A stretch of 39,422 bases of DNA from UBA1783 sp964449115 (GTDB taxonomy: Bacteria > Bacillota_I > Bacilli_A > Erysipelotrichales > Erysipelotrichaceae): assembly GCA_964449115.1 (NCBI GenBank), contig CAYUXW010000014.1, positions 1 to 39,422 of the forward strand. The letters are read 5' to 3'. The notes beneath the pieces were generated by a model. That model had not been told where the DNA came from. It saw only the letters and a list, made by a program, of their open reading frames with translations, and did not search any database. A program made the position numbers and the translations under genes. Positions 26,271 to 35,228 of this stretch are shown one piece after another. Within the stretch, counting starts at the first letter, position 1. Every line of letters begins with the position of its first letter.

Positions 26271-26290
26271 ATCCTCCAATCGGAGGATTT
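26271..26290. terminator. bidirectional hairpin between convergent genes
   Basis: ATCCTCC / GGAGGAT with loop AATC. The U-tail is better on the minus strand (TATTTTTTATT after the stem), so it mainly ends the aldo/keto reductase unit, but it also follows surE by one base. Confidence 0.75.
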
Positions 26291-26291
26291 A

Positions 26292-27470
26292 TTATTTAAA
26301 CTTCTTAGCTTCTTCTTCTCTTTCCTTACAGATCTGAGCCCAACTTGGCAGTTTTTCCATCATCTTCGACAGCTCACTTAAAGTATTGGGAATATCAATA
26401 TTCTGTGGACAGATACTGCTGCAGGCTCCACAGCCGATACAATTATATGGTTTTTTATCTTCATCCATAAATTCTATTCTCATTGAAGTATTGGAAGATG
26501 GATAGAATTTTAAATCATTATAAATCTCTAATAACAAAGGAATATTCAGACCCATTGGACAGCCTTCCAGGCAGTATTCACACTTGGTACAAGGTACTCC
26601 TTTTTTTAAGTCTTCAGCAATCTCTAATAATAAATTTACTTCTTCTTCAGAAATAATATTTTCATCCTTAAAAGTTTTAACATTATCAATCATCTGATCA
26701 ATATTACTCATCCCACTTAGTACCATCTTGACATTATCCAGAGTTTTTAAAAATTCAAATCCCCAGCTGGCAATTGATTTATCCGGTTTTAAAGCAAGCA
26801 GTTTCTTTTCATTTGTTTCATCCAGTACAGCCAGCTTTCCTCCTCTTACCGGTTCCATTACCCAAACAGGTATATTTCTTTCAGTCAACAGTTCATATTT
26901 TTCTTTTGCCTGTTGTAAAGTCCAATCCAGATAATTCAGCTGAATCTGACAGAATTCCATTTTATCACCATGGATATCTAAAAACTCCTCTAACTTTTCT
27001 AAGCTGGCATGAGAACTGAAGCCTAAATGCTTAATTCTTCCCAACTCTTTCTGCTGGAGAAAATAATCAACAATTTTCCACCTTTCATCAAGGTAGGTTT
27101 CAATAGATTTATCGTTGACATTGTGCAGCAGATAAAAATCAAAATATTCCACTCCACATTTTTCAAGTTGTTTTTCAAAAATCTCAGCCGGATAATAACC
27201 TGTCGATACTATCTGATGACCAGGATACTTTGAGGCCAGATAAAAACTGCCTCTAGGATATTTGGCCAAAGCCTTACCTATTGCGATTTCCGAGTTACCT
27301 CCATGATATGGGTAGGCAGTATCAAAATAATTGACACCATTACTAAGAGCATACTCAACCATCTTTTCTAAATGTTTCTGATCAATTTCACCATTTTCCA
27401 TTAATGGCAGTCTCATCAAACCAAAACCCAGCAAACTTAGTTTTTCATTACATACAACATTATATTTCAT
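26292..27470 (-). CDS. aldo/keto reductase fused to a 2x[4Fe-4S] ferredoxin domain
   Basis: 392 aa. A TIM-barrel aldo/keto reductase (1-280) with LGFGLMRLP, FDTAYPYHGGNSE (Asp and Tyr of the tetrad), KYPGH (Lys at the conserved position) and LLHNV. The C-terminal 110 residues carry CTKCEYCLEGCP and CIGCGACSSICP, each CxxCxxCxxxCP, binding one [4Fe-4S] each. This architecture is common in anaerobes and suggests electron exchange with ferredoxin or flavoprotein. It is 26 bp downstream of a flavodoxin-like flavoprotein, probably cotranscribed. AGAGG precedes ATG. Substrate unknown. Confidence 0.93.
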   Translation of the reverse strand: MKYNVVCNEKLSLLGFGLMRLPLMENGEIDQKHLEKMVEYALSNGVNYFDTAYPYHGGNSEIAIGKALAKYPRGSFYLASKYPGHQIVSTGYYPAEIFEKQLEKCGVEYFDFYLLHNVNDKSIETYLDERWKIVDYFLQQKELGRIKHLGFSSHASLEKLEEFLDIHGDKMEFCQIQLNYLDWTLQQAKEKYELLTERNIPVWVMEPVRGGKLAVLDETNEKKLLALKPDKSIASWGFEFLKTLDNVKMVLSGMSNIDQMIDNVKTFKDENIISEEEVNLLLEIAEDLKKGVPCTKCEYCLEGCPMGLNIPLLLEIYNDLKFYPSSNTSMRIEFMDEDKKPYNCIGCGACSSICPQNIDIPNTLSELSKMMEKLPSWAQICKEREEEAKKFK

Positions 27471-27496
27471 AATAAATACCTCTTTTTTTATCTCAA

Positions 27497-28126
27497 TTAA
27501 CGAATAAAGTTTGTTCTAAACTTCTTTTCTTCCTGTTTTGGCAGTGGAACACCACTTTTTCTGGCTGCTTCAAGACATTTAAGATGATAAGCCATATTTC
27601 TGGCTAAAGTTCTCATTGTCTGTAAGCCTTCTAGATCTTCTTGAGCCTGCTGTTGGCCATTGCCAAAAATCATATTCCAGTAACCAGAAGAGATAATTGT
27701 CATTTCAGATATTCCTAAATACTTAATCAACTGCTGATAGGCTGAGGTTGTCCCTGCTCTTCTGGCGGCTACTACCACTGCTGCTGGTTTGAGTCTGAAG
27801 AGTTCTCTATCAGCCGAATAGAATACTCGATCTAAAAAGGTAGTTATGGCTCCTGATGGTGCAGCATAATGAACGGGTGAGCCAAAAATAAAACCATCAG
27901 CCTCTTTAGCTTTTTCCTGAAATCTATTTACAATATTGTTTTTATAACAGCCATTTTTATTCTTCTTGCAGTATGAGCATCCGATACAGCTGGCAATCGG
28001 TTCATTGCCCAACCAGAAAACTTCAGTTTCAATGTTTTCCTCATTTAAAACCTTACAGATTTCGGCTAAGGCAAAAGCTGTTGTTCCATCTTTATGGGGA
28101 CTGCCATTGACTAATAGAACTTTCAT
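27497..28126 (-). CDS. iron-sulphur flavoprotein / NADPH-dependent FMN reductase family
   Basis: 209 aa. Flavodoxin-like fold: the FMN phosphate loop NGSPHKDGTT (residues 7-16), GSPVHYAAPSG for the isoalloxazine ring. The CxxCxxC...C cluster (CIGCSYCKKNKNGC, about 47-60) is the compact cysteine motif of archaeal/clostridial iron-sulphur flavoproteins. First gene of a two-gene unit with the aldo/keto reductase, so the pair may form a short electron chain. AAAGGA is spaced five bases from the ATG. Confidence 0.9.
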   Translation of the reverse strand: MKVLLVNGSPHKDGTTAFALAEICKVLNEENIETEVFWLGNEPIASCIGCSYCKKNKNGCYKNNIVNRFQEKAKEADGFIFGSPVHYAAPSGAITTFLDRVFYSADRELFRLKPAAVVVAARRAGTTSAYQQLIKYLGISEMTIISSGYWNMIFGNGQQQAQEDLEGLQTMRTLARNMAYHLKCLEAARKSGVPLPKQEEKKFRTNFIR

Positions 28127-28182
28127 ATTATCCTTTCCTTTCGTTTTTCAATTATCACATCTTTGATTACTTTCATGTCTAT

Positions 28183-28213
28183 AAAACCCAAGCATGCCAT
28201 TTCAACATGCTTT
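28183..28213 (-). terminator. intrinsic terminator
   Basis: AAGCATG / CATGCTT stem with a 9-nt loop, minus-strand tail GGGTTTTAT. It lies between the 257-aa gene and the flavoprotein unit. Confidence 0.7.
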
Positions 28214-28247
28214 CTAACAAACATTAAGGACTAAATTCCCTGCTAAG

Positions 28248-29021
28248 TTACCACTCTATTTCATCGTAACATATACAACCTGAATCACTTAATTCATAGA
28301 TAGTTGTATTATAGTAGTTAGCCCAATATTTATATTCTTCTTCTAGATTGTAATATTCCTTAGACTTTACTATAAGTCTTCTGGCAATACTTTTTAGTTT
28401 TTTATTTCTTTTTTCAACATCCGTGACCAGCAGTTCAGAACTGCATCTATCAATAAAATGAATATTGTAATCATAATAGCTTTCATCGGTTTTTTCTAAC
28501 AATCTAATAATTTCCTGTAGTTGATCATCGCCGATAACCTTACCTAACGCCTGCCAGATTCCAGCACATAAAACATCCAGATTTGCCTTGTCTTTAATAT
28601 AATCTGTATATAAGAAGGAAGGAAAATATTCTGGTTTATTTTTTCTTCGACTTTTTTTACCATAAAATCCTGCTGAAGAAAAATATAGTTGCGGAATTGA
28701 AGCTGCTAAAAACAAAGCTATTGGAAATAGTATATTTACACTATAATAGATATTTTTATTACAGCCTTTGATATTATGAAGCTTATATACATCCTTAGAA
28801 ATCGCATTATCTATAAGTGCTATATCTCTATCACCATAATAGGCATGGCGAATATCATAGCAGGTACTCAGCAAGACACATTTAACACCATAATGTGGAT
28901 CTTTATTAAATCTATCTTCTGTTGTCAGTCTATAGATACTGTCAACCAGGTTTGATAAATCTTCTATGTCCCCCTGTATTGTGATACCTGTCAGATTTTT
29001 GGTTGGTTCAATAATAATCAT
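28248..29021 (-). CDS. DUF6904-like protein of unknown function
   Basis: 257 aa. The opening (IIIEPTKNLTGITIQGDIEDLSNLVDSIY, then VLLSTCYDIRHAYYGDRDI) follows the pattern I know for DUF6904, a soluble Firmicute family without known role; confidence in the name is moderate. No signal peptide; one hydrophobic patch (ILFPIALFLAA, about 104-114) is probably buried core. No catalytic motif recognised. GGAGG precedes ATG. Own promoter and terminator. Confidence 0.72.
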   Translation of the reverse strand: MIIIEPTKNLTGITIQGDIEDLSNLVDSIYRLTTEDRFNKDPHYGVKCVLLSTCYDIRHAYYGDRDIALIDNAISKDVYKLHNIKGCNKNIYYSVNILFPIALFLAASIPQLYFSSAGFYGKKSRRKNKPEYFPSFLYTDYIKDKANLDVLCAGIWQALGKVIGDDQLQEIIRLLEKTDESYYDYNIHFIDRCSSELLVTDVEKRNKKLKSIARRLIVKSKEYYNLEEEYKYWANYYNTTIYELSDSGCICYDEIEW

Positions 29022-29106
29022 TTAAATATTCCTCCTGTTTTTATCTGTTATTAAAGTGTTCATTATCTTTTCTTGTTTTCTATAATAAAAACTTTTTTAT
29101 CTTTAA

Positions 29107-29118
29107 TTAATTATAGCA
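29107..29118 (-). promoter_or_regulatory. extended -10 promoter of the DUF6904-like gene
   Basis: Minus strand TGCTATAAT (29118-29110), no obvious -35. The start near 29104 would give an 80-nt leader. Confidence 0.4.
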
Positions 29119-29169
29119 TTTACGCCTGAATTAGTTTATACTTAACTATCGATATAAAAGGAGAAAACT

Positions 29170-29856
29170 ATGTTTAAAGGTTGGAATCTGTTTGAGAAAA
29201 TATTTTTGATTGGCGGCTCAGTAATGATGCTGGTTTTATCCATCTTATCAAAAAGTGATTTGCTAAGCATAATCTATGGCTTACTGTCGGTAGGAAGTGC
29301 TATCTTTATTGCCAAAGGAAAGATTATTGGCAATATTATGGGTGGTATAAACAGCTTGATTTATGCCTATTTTTCCTTTAAGCATAAAATATATTCTGAA
29401 GCCATTATTTCCGCATTTCTCATTTTTCCAATTACCGTCTATGGCCTGATTAACTGGATTAAAAACCAGAATAAAGAAACTAAGACTATCAATATTAATA
29501 AATTGTCCAATAAAGAATTGCTTTTAGCCATTTCTTCGCAGGCAATCATGTATTTTGGCTACTATTATCTATTAAAGTATTTTAAGGTGAACATGATTTA
29601 TATTTCTGCCTTATCAATCTGCATTTCAGTATTGGCCTTCTATTTTTTAAGTCGAATGACCGTTTTAGCTTATTATACCTTCATCATAAAAGATATTATC
29701 GCTACAACGCTATGGATATATCCACTGTTAAATGGCGAAAAGACAAGCTTACTGGTCTTTTTTTCCAACATCTTATTTTTAATAAATGATTTCTATGGCG
29801 CCTACAGTTGGAATAGGTTGGCGAAAAAACAAAGTCAAGTAAACAGCCTGCAATAA
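29170..29856 (+). CDS. pnuC: PnuC-type nicotinamide mononucleoside transporter
   Basis: 228 aa, about seven membrane helices. PnuC proteins facilitate uptake of nicotinamide riboside or related vitamin-B precursors. Family features: the early GGINSLIYAYFSFKHKIYSEA segment, the YGLINW stretch and the C-terminal FLINDFYGAYSWNRL with the conserved Trp-x-Arg. AAAGGAG precedes the ATG. It is not next to nadR or thiamine genes and has no visible riboswitch, so the exact substrate (NR, thiamine or another) is open. Confidence 0.87.
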   Translation: MFKGWNLFEKIFLIGGSVMMLVLSILSKSDLLSIIYGLLSVGSAIFIAKGKIIGNIMGGINSLIYAYFSFKHKIYSEAIISAFLIFPITVYGLINWIKNQNKETKTININKLSNKELLLAISSQAIMYFGYYYLLKYFKVNMIYISALSICISVLAFYFLSRMTVLAYYTFIIKDIIATTLWIYPLLNGEKTSLLVFFSNILFLINDFYGAYSWNRLAKKQSQVNSLQ

Positions 29857-29870
29857 GCAGGTTTTCTTTT
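29847..29870 (+). terminator. pnuC terminator
   Basis: CCTGC (29847-29851) / GCAGG (29857-29861) followed by TTTTCTTTT; the stop codon lies in the loop. Confidence 0.75.
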
Positions 29871-29896
29871 ATAAAAAAGGTCTTTTTCAAGACCTT
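29871..29896 (-). terminator. terminator of the ABC exporter operon
   Basis: Perfect 8-bp stem AAGGTCTT / AAGACCTT, 4-nt loop, TTTTTT tail on the minus strand. Its 5' arm overlaps the stop codon at 29897-29895. Confidence 0.88.
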
Positions 29897-31775
29897 AATC
29901 TAATTCAAATTGTCCAGTATATAGTTTATAGTACTGACCTTTTTGTCTGAGCAAATCACTGTGACTTCCTCTTTCAATGATTTCACCATTATCCAGTACC
30001 ACAATAGCATTGGAATTTCTAACTGTTGATAGTCTATGGGCAATGACAAAGACTGTTCTTCCAACCATTAAGTTGTCCATTCCTTCCTGAATCAGTTTTT
30101 CTGTTCTGGTGTCAATGGAACTTGTCGCTTCATCCAGTACCAATACCGGAGCATCTGCTACAGCTGCTCTGGCAATTGACAACAGCTGTCTTTGTCCCTG
30201 TGAGAGGTTGGTTCCATCTGCTGTCAGCACTGTGGCATAACCTTCTGGCAACATTTCAATAAACTCATTGGCATTAGCCAGCTTAGCTGCTTTAATACAT
30301 TGCTCATCAGTAGCATCCAGTTTCCCATATCTGATATTATCCATTACTGTACCGGTAAATAGATGTGTATCCTGCAGTACAAAGGCTAATGAACGTCTTA
30401 GCGAGTCTTTTTCAATCTCTCTGATGTCAATTCCATCATATAGAATCTGACCTTGCTGGATGTCGTAGAAGCGATTTATCAGATTGGTGATGGTTGTTTT
30501 TCCAGCCCCAGTTGCTCCAACAAAGGCAATTTTCTGACCTGGTTTGGCATAGAAGGAAACATCATTTAAAACCTGTTTTTTACCATCATAAGAGAATACC
30601 ACATTTTTAAAACGCACATCTCCTCTCAGTCTGACTAACTGGCCATCAGGTTTTTTCCAAGCCCATAAACCTGTTCTTTTATCTGCTTCCAATAAGGAGT
30701 TGTCTAAAGCGAAAGTTAATGGTACTAAAGTAATCTTACCTTCATCAATTTCTTCTTCAGTATCAATAACCTTGAAGATCCTTTCCGCTCCAGCAATAGC
30801 ACTGATCAGGGCATTGAAATTTTGAGTAATTCTACTTAATGGACGGTAAATATTTTTAATATATTGTAAAAAGGATGCTAATTTACCAACATTCATTTTG
30901 CCAACAATACACAGATAGGCTCCCAAAACTGAGCAGATAGCATAGTTGATATGACTCATATTGTTGGAAATAGGACCAACGATGCTGGCATAAATATTAG
31001 CTTTAGTGTTAGCTTTTCTAGCTGTTTCATTGACTTCAGAAAACTCTTTTCTTACCTTATCTTCGTGAACAAAGACTTTGACAACTTTTTGACCATCCAT
31101 CATTTCTTCCATATAGCCATTTAATTTCGCAATTGTTTCCTGCTGAACGGTAAAGTTTTTCATGCTTTTCTTGCCAAAGAGGGCAGTTATCAAAAGCATC
31201 AATCCTAAAAGAAGCAAAACTACCAGTGTCATAACTATTGAATATCTGAGCATCATAATAAAGATACCGACAATAGTAATGGCACTATAAATAAATGAAG
31301 TAATGCCATCACTTATGGCTTCTCTGATTGCCCCTACATCACTGGTAAAGTGGGCCATCAGTTCACCATGAGTGTGCGTATCAAAATAAGACAATGGTAA
31401 TTTCTGCAGTTTCTCAAACAGTTCGTTTCTAATTTTATTTAGCGTATTGTTGGTAACTGTAACCATTATCCTACCAATCAGATATTCAGAAATAACTGTC
31501 ATTAAATAGATGATACCCAAAGTAATTAATAATCTGATTAATGGATTTAGACTTTCAGCGGTAATTTCTTGACCGATTAAAGGAATAATACCTTCGTTGA
31601 TGATAGGTTCAATCAACTGGACGCCATAAATAGCTAAAACTGAACCTACCGCTATCAATATCAATACAAATAAAATAACCACCGTCTTATCTTTAACATA
31701 TCCCAAAAGTCTTTTAAGAGTTGCCAGCACATTTTCTGGTTTTTCATAGTTAAATCTTCTTCTATGTCTAGTCAT
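29895..31775 (-). CDS. heterodimeric ABC exporter, consensus-ATPase subunit
   Basis: 626 aa: six membrane helices (about 30-330) then a nucleotide-binding domain. Walker A GATGAGKTT, signature LSQGQRQL, Walker B VLVLDEATSS with the catalytic Glu, and H-loop AHRLST are all intact. It resembles the BmrD/TM288/LmrD side of drug or lipid exporters. A Lys/Arg-rich tail at the N-terminus (MTRHRRRF) is seen. Its ATG overlaps the stop of the partner gene by one base (TAATG). Regulated with it by the upstream MarR gene. Transport substrate unknown. Confidence 0.93.
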   Translation of the reverse strand: MTRHRRRFNYEKPENVLATLKRLLGYVKDKTVVILFVLILIAVGSVLAIYGVQLIEPIINEGIIPLIGQEITAESLNPLIRLLITLGIIYLMTVISEYLIGRIMVTVTNNTLNKIRNELFEKLQKLPLSYFDTHTHGELMAHFTSDVGAIREAISDGITSFIYSAITIVGIFIMMLRYSIVMTLVVLLLLGLMLLITALFGKKSMKNFTVQQETIAKLNGYMEEMMDGQKVVKVFVHEDKVRKEFSEVNETARKANTKANIYASIVGPISNNMSHINYAICSVLGAYLCIVGKMNVGKLASFLQYIKNIYRPLSRITQNFNALISAIAGAERIFKVIDTEEEIDEGKITLVPLTFALDNSLLEADKRTGLWAWKKPDGQLVRLRGDVRFKNVVFSYDGKKQVLNDVSFYAKPGQKIAFVGATGAGKTTITNLINRFYDIQQGQILYDGIDIREIEKDSLRRSLAFVLQDTHLFTGTVMDNIRYGKLDATDEQCIKAAKLANANEFIEMLPEGYATVLTADGTNLSQGQRQLLSIARAAVADAPVLVLDEATSSIDTRTEKLIQEGMDNLMVGRTVFVIAHRLSTVRNSNAIVVLDNGEIIERGSHSDLLRQKGQYYKLYTGQFELD

Positions 31776-33493
31776 TACAACTCAACTCCTTCCATTTGGG
31801 TTTGATAGATATCCATATAAATCTCACTTGTTCTCAGCAGGTTTTCTGGAGTATCAACATCGACAATTTTTCCACAATCAATTACTGCTACTCTATCTGC
31901 ATCCATAACCGAAGTTACTCTTTGAGCAATGATGATAGTTGTCGTATCTTTTAATTTTGTTTTTAAAGCTTCCCTGATTGATGAATCCGTCTGCGTATCT
32001 ACTGCACTGGTTGAATCGTCCAGAATAATAATTTTAGGTTTAGCCAGAAGGGCTCTGGCAATACAGATTCTCTGTTTCTGGCCACCAGAAAGGTTAACTC
32101 CTCCCTGTCCCAAAATAGTCTTGTAACCATCAGCAAAATTCATAATAAAATCATGGGCGCTAGCCACTTTACAGGCTTCTATAATCTCTTCATCGCTGGC
32201 ATTTTCATTGCCCCACAATAAATTATCCTTAATCGTTCCAGAAAATAAGACATTTTTCTGCAGAACCATGGCTACTTCTTTTCTTAAATTAGCCAGCTTA
32301 TAATCTCTAACATCATGTTTTCCGACCACAACACTGCCTTCATTTACATCATATAGTCTTGGTATCAGCTGTACCAGACTTGTTTTACCGCTTCCAGTTG
32401 CTCCAATTATGCCTATTGTTTCTCCACTTCTGATCTGCAGGTTAGCCTTGCTGATAGCATCTTTACTGCTGGAAGCATATCTGAAAGTCACATCCTTAAA
32501 GACAATTGAGCCATCTTCTAAAGTACCCTCATAATTACCATCAACAATTAGAGATTCCGTATTTAATACTTCGTTGATTCTATCAACTGAGCCTTTAAGT
32601 CTGACCATATTAAGGAAAATCATCGCCATCATCAAAAGTCCAGCCAGAATTTGTCCAACATAGGAAATAAAACTTATCAACTCTCCTGTTTTCATAGTGC
32701 CAATCATGATTTGATTGCCACCAAACCATAAAATAGCCAGAATTGCTGAATAGATTACCAGCATCATGATTGGAGAAATCAGCACCAATAATCTTTCTAC
32801 CTTGATTGAAGAAGTCATCAGTTCATAATTTATTTCTTTAAATTTTTCAACTTCATATTCTTCTCTAACGAATGTTTTTACTTCTCTTACATTACTAAGA
32901 TATTCTTTGGCACGATCATTTAGACCATCAAATTTAGTTAACATATGCCTGAATAATGGCATCGCTTTTTTTGACAATAATACTATCGCTATCATTAGAA
33001 TCGGTGCCACTACCAGAAAGAAAATAAACAATTCCCTGTTGATGCCATAGGCAACAGTAGCTGCAGCAATCATCATAAAAGGAGCTCTGATTGCCATAAC
33101 CATTGTCATTCTTAATCCCATCTGAATGAAGTTGACATCAGTTGTAAGTCTGGTTAAAAGCGAAGATTGCTGGAAAGAATCAACGTTTTCAAAAGAGAAA
33201 TTTAAAATCCTGTTGAAAACTTCTTTTCTCAATTCACTTCCAAAACCAATACTGCCTGTGGCTGAAAAAATACTGCCCAGTGAACCACATAGCAATGATA
33301 GAAAAGCCATAACTACCATATTGCCACCCAACTTCAATACCACAGTAAGGTCGTTAGATGGAATACCATAGTCCACTATCTTACCCATTATCAGAGGTAT
33401 ATTTACTTCAAGTAATACCTCCACCATAATAATTATTGGTGCCAATATGATAAAAGGTAAATATTTTCTGGTACATCTAAGAATCTTTCTCAT
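31775..33493 (-). CDS. heterodimeric ABC exporter, degenerate-ATPase subunit
   Basis: 572 aa: six membrane helices then a nucleotide-binding domain with Walker A GATGSGKTS, signature LSGGQKQR, but Walker B ILDDSTS, where Asp stands for the catalytic Glu, and a Gln in the H-loop (AQRVTS instead of HR). This is the BmrC/TM287/LmrC side of a heterodimer that has one degenerate ATP site. Two starts are possible: ATG 33493 (GGGGA nine bases upstream, 17-bp overlap with marR) or GTG 33508; the first is preferred. Follows marR and precedes the consensus subunit. Confidence 0.92.
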   Translation of the reverse strand: MRKILRCTRKYLPFIILAPIIIMVEVLLEVNIPLIMGKIVDYGIPSNDLTVVLKLGGNMVVMAFLSLLCGSLGSIFSATGSIGFGSELRKEVFNRILNFSFENVDSFQQSSLLTRLTTDVNFIQMGLRMTMVMAIRAPFMMIAAATVAYGINRELFIFFLVVAPILMIAIVLLSKKAMPLFRHMLTKFDGLNDRAKEYLSNVREVKTFVREEYEVEKFKEINYELMTSSIKVERLLVLISPIMMLVIYSAILAILWFGGNQIMIGTMKTGELISFISYVGQILAGLLMMAMIFLNMVRLKGSVDRINEVLNTESLIVDGNYEGTLEDGSIVFKDVTFRYASSSKDAISKANLQIRSGETIGIIGATGSGKTSLVQLIPRLYDVNEGSVVVGKHDVRDYKLANLRKEVAMVLQKNVLFSGTIKDNLLWGNENASDEEIIEACKVASAHDFIMNFADGYKTILGQGGVNLSGGQKQRICIARALLAKPKIIILDDSTSAVDTQTDSSIREALKTKLKDTTTIIIAQRVTSVMDADRVAVIDCGKIVDVDTPENLLRTSEIYMDIYQTQMEGVEL

Positions 33494-33986
33494 CAGTTTT
33501 TTCCCCACTTTCTAGTTTTTTGATTTCATCCATCAACAAGCCTGCTGTCTTATCTCTAGAATAGTCAGTTTCCAGGTTTTCCAGAATTCGATCTAAAAAA
33601 CTATTAAATACTTCTATTTCTTCTTCACTGAAGTCTTTAAACATCATTTCATTGCAGCGCTGAAAAGCCTGTTTCATCTGTTCAATATGTCGTAAACCTT
33701 TTTCACTAATAAACAGGTCATATTGTCGGCAGTCCTGATTGTTCTTTTCTCTTTTAATCAGATTATTTTCAAGCAGCTTTTTTATCGTTTTACTGACTGC
33801 TGCTTTTGAAAAAGCAAACCGATCTGAAATATCCTTCTGCATACAGCCAGGATATTCTTTAATGTAATCCAGTATCGGATATTGAGCTAACTGAGCTCCT
33901 TCAACTTCCCTTAGATTGATTGCATTATGCCATCTTTTCAGCTGATGAACTCTCAAGAACTTATATATTGTTTTTTTATAATCCAT
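33477..33986 (-). CDS. MarR-family transcriptional regulator
   Basis: 169 aa. Winged helix-turn-helix: YPILDYIKEYPGCMQKDISDRFAFSKAAVSKTIKKLLENNLIKRE, wing with DCRQYDLFISEKG, then the helical dimer arm (about 100-150). Regulates, usually represses, the exporter genes with which it forms an operon, and probably itself: a dyad overlies its own promoter start. Start at 33986 with GAGGTG upstream; the frame extends to 34007. The 3' end overlaps the ABC gene. Inducing ligand unknown. Confidence 0.92.
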   Translation of the reverse strand: MDYKKTIYKFLRVHQLKRWHNAINLREVEGAQLAQYPILDYIKEYPGCMQKDISDRFAFSKAAVSKTIKKLLENNLIKREKNNQDCRQYDLFISEKGLRHIEQMKQAFQRCNEMMFKDFSEEEIEVFNSFLDRILENLETDYSRDKTAGLLMDEIKKLESGEKTDEKDS

Positions 33987-34007
33987 AAGCACCTCACATA
34001 ATATCAT

Positions 34008-34063
34008 TTAACTGTTAACCAGTTAACTATTATTAATTATACGCGTTTCTATTACTTAGTCAA
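34008..34063 (-). promoter_or_regulatory. marR-ABC promoter with overlapping dyad operator
   Basis: Minus strand TTGACT (34063-34058), 16 bp, TATAAT (34041-34036). Immediately downstream, TTAACTG-N5-CAGTTAA (34008-34026) is a perfect inverted repeat across the likely start site, matching the TTAACTxxTTAA style of MarR operators. Confidence 0.75.
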
Positions 34064-34366
34064 TCTATAAATCATATTTAATTAAATCTATAAGTTCGAA
34101 ATATTCAACAATGCAAAACCCATCTATTTAATTTTTGGTGGGAACAATAAAAAATCCCTTCATATTATTTTGCTGAGGTAAAAAACGATATGAAAGGAGA
34201 CAATATATACCTATAAAAATTTATCACAACAGTTGTGAATGTACCAAGAGAACTAATCAATGTATCTAATGGATAAGAAATTTTATCTGTTTTAGAAATA
34301 GCGCTACTTATCGTTTTAAAAGACAATCAATTGCTCTCTTTTTAATTTTCAGGTCTCCATTAAAGT
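34064..34366. other. AT-rich intergenic region without a supported gene
   Basis: Contains a perfect dyad TCACAAC-A-GTTGTGA (34224-34238) and an imperfect one, CCCTTCATAT / ATATGAAAGG (around 34157-34198). Short open stretches are interrupted by stops, without a ribosome site. Confidence 0.5.
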
Positions 34367-34397
34367 TAAAAAAGGATTTAAAATACATCAAATCCTT
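34367..34397 (-). terminator. terminator overlapping a stop codon
   Basis: AAGGATTT (34372-34379) / AAATCCTT (34390-34397), 10-nt loop, minus-strand U-tail TTTTTTAAC. The stop codon (34380-34378) is in the stem. Confidence 0.8.
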
Positions 34398-34944
34398 CAT
34401 AAAATTCATACCATGGTTTTCCATATGTGCGTTTAGCAATCGAAAAATAAACAACAAGAGCTGAAAGAGGCAAAACAACACCTAAAGTTATACGAACTAA
34501 AATTTCGCTTGTTTGAAGAATAGGTGTTTCAGTATACTCGATTACTTTAATAACGTTTTGTGCCTCATCCAAATAGACCACTAATGTATCGCCAAATTCA
34601 TAATCCTGAGGTGACAAACCATATTCACAAATTGGCTGTTCATATTTTATAGAGTCATTGGTCCACCAGAAATTGTCATCATGATCTACATGGGCAAATA
34701 CGTATTCAGTTGCTCCTTCTGGCAAAATGCTATAATCTATCCTTTTAGAGGAAGGAATAAATATAATCGATGAAAATGTTACAATAATTGAAACAGCACA
34801 TAAACTGACAAATATTAGCGCTGTCTTAAGAAGCTTTTTATATACCTTATTTATTTCATTGTATTTTTCTTCCGGCAAATTTTCTTTTGCCCAATTCAAC
34901 GCAAAACGCTGTCTTTCAAATGAATTTGCTTCTCTTTTATCCAT
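34378..34944 (-). CDS. two-helix membrane protein of unknown function
   Basis: 188 aa. A charged N-terminal 40 residues (MDKREANSFERQRFALNWAK), a helix (ALIFVSLCAVSIIVTFSSIIF, about 42-62), an acidic outer loop with FWWTND and QDYEFGDTLVVYLDEAQNV (a DUF3592-like strand), a second helix (VRITLGVVLPLSALVVYFSIA) and a short tail. The helix-loop-helix with a GDTLVVYLD centre resembles DUF3592-type bacterial proteins, but the match is weak. AGAGG precedes ATG. Monocistronic. Confidence 0.7.
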   Translation of the reverse strand: MDKREANSFERQRFALNWAKENLPEEKYNEINKVYKKLLKTALIFVSLCAVSIIVTFSSIIFIPSSKRIDYSILPEGATEYVFAHVDHDDNFWWTNDSIKYEQPICEYGLSPQDYEFGDTLVVYLDEAQNVIKVIEYTETPILQTSEILVRITLGVVLPLSALVVYFSIAKRTYGKPWYEFYEGFDVF

Positions 34945-35193
34945 AAATTAAACCTCTTTCTAAGTCGCAAAATGTTACAACCACTTTTCTTAACTTCTAA
35001 AAATATAGAGTGCACAAATCTAAATTGTTATTTGATTTATACAACCAGTATATTATTATAATTAAATTATTCTACTATTTTTCAGTCTCTTAAGTCAAAA
35101 AAATATAGCTTTTCAGTTTAGTAAAAAATCGCATAAAAAATCATGAAAAATTGTTGCGGAAAAATTGCTCTATAAATATAAATATAATTTCAC

Positions 35194-35222
35194 TTGCATT
35201 AATAAATTCGTAGTGCTACAAT
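35194..35222 (+). promoter_or_regulatory. promoter of the NCS2 permease transcript
   Basis: TTGCAT (35194-35199), 17 bp, TACAAT (35217-35222) with an extended TGC. The start near 35229 begins with the AGACA/TGTCT hairpin of the leader. The 34945-35190 stretch upstream is AT-rich and shows nothing else. Confidence 0.7.
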
Positions 35223-35228
35223 ACCTAC

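Noticed and set aside
34224..34238. Perfect dyad TCACAAC-A-GTTGTGA
   Set aside because: It lies about 140 bp past the end of the 188-aa gene and roughly 180 bp from the marR promoter, so no target gene is evident. Kept only as a note.
34064..34366. Possible decayed gene or IS remnant on the plus strand
   Set aside because: Open stretches are short and interrupted by stops, no recognisable family motif, no inverted-repeat ends.
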